Origin: Diplodia intermedia
Lineage: Eukaryota; Ascomycota; Dothideomycetes; Botryosphaeriales; Botryosphaeriaceae
Assembly: GCA_021495925.1 (NCBI GenBank)
Contig: JAKEKT010000081.1
Coordinates: forward strand, 62,001-126,000
Length of the DNA stretch: 64,000 bases
Direction of reading: 5' to 3'
Notes under the pieces: model-generated
What the model saw: only the letters and a program-made list of their open reading frames with translations
What the model was told of the DNA's origin: nothing
Databases searched by the model: none
Position numbers and translations under genes: made by a program
Shown here: piece by piece, positions 57,201 through 64,000 of the stretch
Position numbering within the stretch: the stretch's first letter is position 1
Layout of the letters: each line of letters starts with the position of its first letter

Positions 57201-58153
57201 TTTGTCTGCGCCGAGACCGGTGAGCGATATCGAGGGACGGCGAAAGTCCCGCGGTCTGATTTGGTGGCTAGTCCGGAGCGCTTATCTCGAGTAGCGCCAA
57301 CTGCCGACTCTAGGGATCCGTTGTGTCCGTCGATTTTTGTCACGATCCAATAGATCCAGGTAGTGGTCCAGCGTGCGGTCGTCCTTCTGCAGCGGCTGTG
57401 CAATCATTCAAGCGAGCCTCCTGGCACGCGCTTCGTTCGCTGGCCAGACGCCATGGCGGGCTTGTGACGATGTACCACCACCCGCTTTTTCTGGCCCTGC
57501 TACCCCTCCTCCGCCTGCAGTGCCCCAGTGCCCCACTATTGCAGATACTTATTCCACGCTAGCAACATCACCGAGGGCCGCCAACCACTCGACGAGGAAA
57601 CGATTCGGACCTGGATTCACGCCCTCTGACGTCGTCGCCCGCTGCTAAATTCGGGTAAGCTCGCGGCATGCCTGCGCTCGATCCCAATCCGGGGCAAAAG
57701 CGGAGGACGGGTCCCTGGAAACATGATGGCCGATAGGTCCCCTCGCCCTGACACCGCCATCAATAGACTCCGTGGCGTGCAGAAAGGCACATGCTGGCTG
57801 AAGGAGCCGGGACGCGCCTGGGCCCAGGTGCTGAACCCTTCCGCCCACGATAGAGCACGCCCGCAAGCAGGTATGTCATAACCGGTGAAAAATCCGCACT
57901 GGCCGGGAGGCAAGATCACGATGCATCTATGATGTAGCTTGGTCCGAGGCAAAATCGATCGTGAACTTCCCCGTCTGGCCCATTTTTATTGCGAAGCCCT
58001 CTTGAAAGATCACGATGCAAATTGTTATAAAACCAAGCTGCTTCCCTCGGACCTTTCTGGCCCCTCATCCTCTACTCATAGTACTTTGCCACCTGCCCAC
58101 CACTTGTTGCATATTCATACACGATTGCTACTCGCCCTGAACCATCATCGATC
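54221..58153. other. Gene-free region between G-alpha and the HAD phosphatase gene
   Basis: 3.9 kb. The first 300 bp are T-rich and likely the G-alpha 3' UTR. The rest is GC-rich with frames on both strands (for example 55176-55934 plus, 56028-56798 minus) but no domain, signal peptide or supported splice chain. The last 250 bp, less GC-rich, are likely the promoter of the phosphatase gene. No tRNA or repeat seen. Confidence 0.45.
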
Positions 58154-59461
58154 ATGCAACGTCCCGGTGCTCCCGCTAGAACGCAGTCTGAGATTGCTCA
58201 GACGTTGTTGAAAGAAAACAAGACTCACACGCCTATCCCGACCGCGCATATCGGTACGAAGAGGAAGATCATTTGCTTCTCTGGTAGGTTGTCGCCCGTG
58301 TCCCTGTCGATCCTTTCCCCATTTCGGCCCCATGAGATGCAGATGTCCGGACACCCAGACTTCCCCGCAAGCCACTGAGTCAACCGTGGCACGTTGATTC
58401 AACGTCAACTGTCGCAAAGTTATACGGACAGTTTGGCTTTGATGAAATGGAAATTCCCTGTTGATGTGTCACTGGTTTCCATCCTGTCTATTGCTTATCT
58501 TCATGGCTTCATTCGTGCTTGGTCACCATCACTATTCCGATGTCTTGGCAGTCAAATACGGAGTGGGAACGAACGCTAATATTTTTTTTCTAAAGATTTC
58601 GATGGCACAATTTTCATGCAAGACACCGGCCACATTCTCTTCAACAACTTCGGATGCGGCTCTGAGAAGCGCGAGCTGCTGGACAAGCAGATCTCCAGCG
58701 GCGAACGGAGCTTCCGCGACGTGTCGGAAGAGATGTGGGGATCGCTCAACATTCCCTTCGAGGACGGCTTCGATCTCATGAAGGGCGCGCTGGAGATCGA
58801 CAAGGACTTCAAGGCGTTCCACGACTTCTGCCTGAACAACAACATCCCTTTCAACGTCATCTCGGCCGGGCTGAAGCCGGTGCTCAAGCGGGCGCTGGAC
58901 CACTTCATTGGCGCGGACGCCGCGGCGAACATCGACATCGTCGCAAACGACGCGAACATCTCGGCCGACGGCCGGTGGCAACCGGTTTGGCGACACGACT
59001 GCGAGCTGGGCCACGACAAGGCCAAGTCGATCCAGACGTACCGCGAGGGCGCGGCTTTGGAGAGCGATGACGGCACGATCCCGCTCATCATCTTCATCGG
59101 AGACGGCGTAAGCGACCTGCCCGCCGCGAGAGAGGCCGACGTTTTGTTCGCGCGGAGAGGACTCAGGTTGGAGGAGTACTGCCAGGAGCACAACATCACC
59201 TACACGCCCTACGACTCGTTCGCCGACATCCAACGCGAGGTGATCCGCGTCGCGCACATCGACGAGGAGAAGACCAAGGGCGAGGGCCTTCCTGCGACCT
59301 TCAACCCGCGCGCGAACATGTGGCGCCGCGTTTCCAGCAAGACCGCGGTGCCACGGGCGTTGGTCGCCGCGACGCCCAACGACGAGAAGATGTTCGCCTG
59401 GCCCGAGCACTTCACCGAGCCAACGCCCGCCAATCCCGATACTGCTGTGGCGGCGCACTGA
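58154..59461 (+). CDS. HAD-superfamily phosphatase (phosphoserine-phosphatase-like, YNL010W type)
   Basis: Two exons, 58154-58283 and 58596-59461, across a 312-bp intron give 331 residues. Splicing joins KIICFS to DFDGTIFMQDTGHILFN, rebuilding HAD motif I with catalytic Asp 44 and Asp 46. Motif II is FNVISAGLKPVLKRAL (Ser), the lysine lies in the HDKAKSIQTYREG area, and motif IV is FIGDGVSDLPAAREADVLFARRG. The arrangement fits the HAD-IB phosphoserine-phosphatase-like branch that includes yeast YNL010W and MtnX-like enzymes. It is likely a cytosolic phosphatase for a small phosphorylated metabolite; the substrate is not certain. The intron is far longer than others in this window, but both splice sites and phase are good. 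Confidence 0.85.
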
Positions 59462-60587
59462 GCGATTTCATTTTTCCTGTTTTCAGACTTTCACGAACGG
59501 CAAACGAGGGGTAACGGTAAGCGAGCATTGGCGGGTGGCGCAGACGCGGCGGTGGGGGCGAGTTGTTGTTGCTGGATGCGAGGAATGGGCTCGATTGGCC
59601 TTGGACGATGTTGGTGTCCGGTTGGGGCAAAACAGGGCGGCGTTGGTGATACCTATTTAGTTTCTGAAACCGGGGGGTCAGCGTTATTTTTGGGGGAGTG
59701 CATAGCATATGTAGGCGTTCTTCGCGCGAATGGGACAGGGCTGCAGCAGAAGAGCTGCAGGCCATGGCAAACGAAACTGTACTCGCGTACTGTGCAGGTC
59801 TTTTGCTCGATTGAAGGCAAATCGCGAGGCGTCTGCCGTCAGCGAGCCCCGCGTTGGCTGCCGACTGTGCCGTTGGCTGTGCTGGTGGAGTCGATCGAGC
59901 CCCGCGAACGCAGCGATGACGCGCAGCGCTGCAGAGCTCATGGCTCAGACGCTGGCACACCCCCGCCTGCAAGGTTGGCTTTCGTCAGGGCGTCAGACGG
60001 AAGCCGTTGACGTCGGCGAGGTTGGAATATCGAGGGCAACACGCCGGGCGCAATTGGAGGAGCGGCGGTTCTGCTGTGGCTTAATTCCGCTATCCGCGGC
60101 ACCCGTGTCAGTGGCCTGTCCCGTCCGTCTGGTTTGGCTGGTGCAGCTACGTGCCTGCTGAAGCGCCTGAATGCGAACCCCACTCGCGTTAGGTTGACTG
60201 ACATCCACCACCTTCCTTTCTTCCCGCGCCTTCAGCTGTGTCTCGGCCGCCCTGGACCCTGCCTGGCGTTGGCTCAAGAGCGCTGCAGTCTGCCGCCTCC
60301 CTCGCCCCTCGTACCCGCATTGCTACTCTACAACCTGTCATTTCCACCCTGGACCCCGCCGTGCCTCAGCTGTGGGAAAGCAGTGGCCCTCGCTGCTCCG
60401 CCCGCTCCACGCACCTGGTCCGCGCATCCCGCCCGCGCGCTCCTTGGCTTACACCACCCCTCTTGACTCGCTCGCCTTAACTCCCCTAGTTGATCTTCGT
60501 TTGACTTCCTATCATCGCCCTCTCCTCCGCGTGCAGCTGCATTAGACCGGAACACCACTGGCTCGCGCCGCCGAGCCCGGAGCCAAG
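59462..60587. promoter_or_regulatory. Upstream region of PSD2
   Basis: 1.1 kb between the phosphatase stop and the PSD2 ATG. The right third is C-rich and probably holds the promoter and 5' UTR. No gene seen. Confidence 0.45.
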
Positions 60588-63500
60588 ATGGTCCACCTTT
60601 CGTCGCGCCTCAGCCTGCCCGCGCGACTCAAGAGCAGCAGCAGCGTCAACACCCACAACACCTCGACCTCGCCTTCGGCCGCCAACAGCGAGTTCCCCAG
60701 CCGCAGCACCAGCCCTAAACCCGGCATGGCCGATAAGAATGGCAACCTGGTCCTGCGCACCTCGGTGCTCAAGGGCCGCAACCTCGCCGCGAAGGACAAG
60801 AGCGGCACGAGTGATCCGGTGAGTACTGAATGTGGCGCATAAGGGGGAGGCGAACCAGCGGACTCGGCTGACAACCTGCGAATTGGGGGGACAACAGTAC
60901 CTGGTGCTCACGCTCGGCGACGCGAAAGAGGCCACGCCGGCCATCAGCAAGACGCTGAACCCGGACTGGCACCAGACCTTCGACTTGCCCATCGTGGGCT
61001 CGCAGAGCCTGCTGCTGGAGGCCGTGTGCTGGGACAAGGACCGTTTCAGCAAGGACTACATGGGCGAGTTCGACGTCGCGCTCGAGGACATCTTCACCAG
61101 CAACCGCACGAAGACCGACCAGGTCTGGTTCCCGCTCCAGTCGCGCAAGGCGGGCAAGAAGAAGGCGGAGGTCTCGGGCGAGGTTCTCCTGCAGTTCGAG
61201 TTCGTCGACCCTACCAACGCCTCGGCTACCCCTGAGCAGCTCTACCAGAAGTTCCTCGGCATCGCGGTCAGCACCCCCAGCGCAGACGACGAAGACGAGG
61301 ATTTGGAGCGCATGGACAGTGGAGAACTCGACGAGACGGAAGATGAGGATTCCTCGGACGAGGCTGCCGATGATGCCGACAAAGCGGAGAAGAAGAAGGA
61401 GAAGAAGCGCAAGCGGTTGCGCATGAGGAAACTGCGGCGCAAGGCTAAGCAACGGGCATACGAGTTCTACGGAAGCTCAGATGTCGCTGGCGTTCTGTTC
61501 TTGGAGATCACGAAGATCACGGACCTGCCTCCGGAGAAGAACAGTAAGTCCACCACCATCGGAAAGTTCAGACATCGTCGTCAGGTCGCCCTCGGGATGT
61601 TTGCGCGCGCGCCTGCGCGTCTGCTCTGCGCCCGCGTACTCCTGCGCCCGGGTTGCCCCCTGAGTCTCATCCGGGTGTCGATCGGGCCATTGGGCTGGTT
61701 GGCACACCTTGTGAGAGCGATATTGCGGCCTTGTTTGAATTCTTAAGCTCCATGAACATGAGGAACTGTCGCTGACTCTACTGCAGTTACGAGGACTGGA
61801 TTTGACATGGATCCCTTTGTGGTCACTTCTCTGGGCAAGAAGACCTATCGTACGCGCGCCATTCGGCACAACCTCAACCCTGTCTTCGAGGAAAAGCTTG
61901 TATTCCAGGTCATGAAACATGAGACAAACTATTCGCTCAATTTCCAGGTCGTCGACAAGGACAAGCTTTCCAACCATGACTATGTCGGTGCAGCAAACTT
62001 TCCGCTTGAGAACTGCGTTTCTGTGGCTCCTCAGGCCGACCCTTTCACCGGCCTGTACAAGCTGCCAGAGCCGGAAGGCAATGGCTCGCCGATACAAACC
62101 GAACCCGAAAAGAAGAAGCGCTTCAGACTGCCCCTCTCCCGATCAACATCATCTACGAGTTTGTCAAAGTCGAGGGGATTGAAGAAAGAGAATTCGTCAA
62201 CATCATTGGCCAGCAGCGTCCAAAACGGAAGTAGCTCCTCTGACCCGTCTCCTCCCTCGAACGGTGGCCTTGGACCGACTAGCACCCCTAGTGTGAACAC
62301 AAAGGATATTCCTGCGATCAACGTGGACAGTCCTGCCTCAAGCGAGGAGTTCAAGTCATTCACCATTCCTCTCGAGCTGAAGAAGAGCGACCGCTGGGAA
62401 GGCAAGCACAACCCAACGCTTCATATCAGAGCGAAGTACATGCCGTACAAGGCTCTTCGGCAACAGTTCTGGAGGGCCATGTTGAAGCAATACGACGCCG
62501 ATGACAGCTGCCTCATCGACAAGATCGAGATTGTAACGATGCTGGACACTTTGGGCTCCACCCTCCACGACACGACGATCAACGGCTTTTTCGAGAGATT
62601 CGCCGAAGAAAATGGCGAGTCCGTCCTGACCTTCGATCAAGCCGTCATTTGCTTGGAGGATCAGATTGAACAGTCACAAGCAACAAATTCTTCGACTCTT
62701 TCATTCAGGAGTAAGGGTCTGGGCGGTCGGACCTCAGGTCCCCCAACACCCGGACTGACATCTGGCTCAGGCACCCCACTCAATAACCAGTCCCAAACTT
62801 CTGTCATTCCTGCAATTGAACAGGATACACTGGGTCCGGAAGGCGAGCACGGAGAGCTTCTGGAGCAGGATGATCTTGCAGACGATAAGGGCGAAGAGCA
62901 CGTGGTGGAGATTCGCGAGTGTCCCATTTGCCACCAGCCTCGCCTGAACAGGAAAACTGACGCCGACATCATCACACACATTGCCACTTGCGCAAGTCAG
63001 GATTGGAGGCAGGTCAACAACATTGTCATGGCCGGCTTTGTCACGTCCAGTCAGGCGCAGCGCAAGTGGTACTCCAAGGTCATTACCAAGGTTGGCTATG
63101 GTGGGTACAAGCTCGGTGCCAACTCTGCAAACATTTTGGTCCAGGACCGTATCACGGGCCAGATCAATGAGGAGCGCATGAGCGTGTACGTGAGATTGGG
63201 TATCCGCTTGTTGTACAAGGGTCTCAAGCGTGGCGAGATGGAGAGCAAGAAAGGTGAGCATATGATTCGTTTGATATATCCTCCATAATGCGGCATTTTC
63301 TGACTGTTTCCAAGCTCGCAAACTTCTCAAGTCCTTGAGTGTCAAACAAGGCAAGAAGTACGACGACCCGGCCTCTGCGGCCGAAATCCCGGGCTTCATC
63401 AACTTCCACCAGCTTGACATGGGTGAAGTTCTCCTGCCGATTGAGGAGTTCAAGACGTTCAACGAGTTCTTCTACCGTGCGCTGAAGCCCGGTGCACGTC

Positions 63501-64000
63501 CGTGCTCCGCACCTGATGACCCACAGATAATTACCTCTCCTGCTGATTGCCGATCGGTCGTGTTTAATCAAATCTCTCAAGCACAGAAGGTGTGGGTTAA
63601 GGGTCGGGAGTTCACTATGGAGCGCCTTATTGGCAAGGCTTATCCCGAGGACGTGAAGCGGTTCGAGGGAGGTGCCCTGGGCATTTTCCGCCTTGCACCG
63701 CAAGACTACCATCGCTTCCATATCCCTGTCGATGGCGTGATGGGCGAACCCAGGATGATTGAGGGTGAATACTACACCGTCAACCCGATGGCCATTCGTT
63801 CTGCCTTGGATGTCTACGGCGAGAACGTCCGCATCTGCGTACCGATTGACTCTCCCACCCATGGTAGGGTCATGGTCATCTGCGTTGGTGCCATGATGGT
63901 CGGCAGCACTGTCATCACCGCCAAGGCTGGTGACAGGGTCTCGCGTGCGGATGAGCTGGGCTACTTCAAGTTCGGCGGCAGTACGATCCTGGTGCTGTTC
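60588..64000 (+). CDS. PSD2: Phosphatidylserine decarboxylase 2, C2-domain type (3' end outside window)
   Basis: Exons 60588-60818, 60898-61543, 61787-63253 and 63315 to the window end; all joins keep phase, and about 1010 residues are visible. Order: two C2 domains (about 55-200 and 270-385), a possible EF-hand-like segment (about 528, DADDSCLIDKIEI), a four-ligand CPICHQP to HIATC motif (about 671-694) and the decarboxylase domain from about 760. The decarboxylase shows ITSPADCR (processing Asp), DYHRFHIPVDG (His) and GGST at about 1001-1004, where self-cleavage forms the pyruvoyl group from Ser. The enzyme converts phosphatidylserine to phosphatidylethanolamine; C2-bearing Psd2 works in the Golgi/endosome system, unlike mitochondrial Psd1. 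No N-terminal targeting peptide is seen, in keeping with this. Confidence 0.95.

Overview
This window is nuclear DNA of a filamentous ascomycete (Pezizomycotina; a dothideomycete is the best guess, but the sequence does not prove the class). The evidence is many short phase-consistent introns of about 48-75 bp with GTRAGT-like donors and CTRAC/TACTAAC-like branch points, and typical filamentous-fungal families: a group I G-alpha, a CFEM membrane protein, a hydrophobin-like protein, a Zn2Cys6 regulator, a PRM10/ThrE protein and an NmrA-like reductase. No rRNA, tRNA, CRISPR array or prokaryotic operon was seen.

Layout. 0-5 kb: the 5' part of a small secreted cysteine-containing protein (minus) runs off the left edge, followed by a CECR1/ADGF-type adenosine deaminase (minus). 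5-12 kb: a fungal multi-pass membrane protein of unknown function (plus), a 3.3 kb gene-poor stretch with a 300-bp TA-flanked inverted-repeat element (MITE), then the divergent pair RRP46 (minus, exosome) and PEX4 (plus, peroxisomal E2). 12-20 kb: a small single-pass membrane protein, an NmrA-like NAD(P)-binding protein, YPT7 (Rab7) with six introns, and an SLC35F-type transporter. 20-31 kb: PUS4 (minus) divergent from an RFTS-domain/zinc-finger protein resembling CLRC/DCDC heterochromatin factors (plus), a polyQ-rich Zn2Cys6 factor, and two convergent C2H2 zinc-finger genes whose 5' ends are uncertain. 31-38 kb: a GFA/CENP-V protein (minus), the divergent mitochondrial pair PHB1 (minus) and QCR8 (plus), an atypical hydrophobin-like protein (minus), and an unrecognised four-exon gene (minus). 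38-48 kb: a 1096-residue CFEM membrane protein (minus) and PRM10 (plus). 48-64 kb: a group I G-alpha gene behind more than 5 kb of gene-free DNA with a probable 5' UTR intron, another 3.9 kb gene-free stretch, a HAD-family phosphatase, and PSD2 (phosphatidylserine decarboxylase), cut by the right edge close after its GGST processing motif.

The genes do not form one pathway or a metabolite cluster. Most are conserved housekeeping genes (RNA processing, peroxisome, vacuole/endosome, mitochondrial inner membrane, phospholipid synthesis, G-protein signalling) mixed with surface or lineage-specific genes. Several share short divergent promoters (RRP46/PEX4 331 bp, PUS4/RFTS 573 bp, PHB1/QCR8 346 bp). 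Coordinates of spliced genes run from start codon to stop codon; exon limits were read by eye from splice sites and phase.
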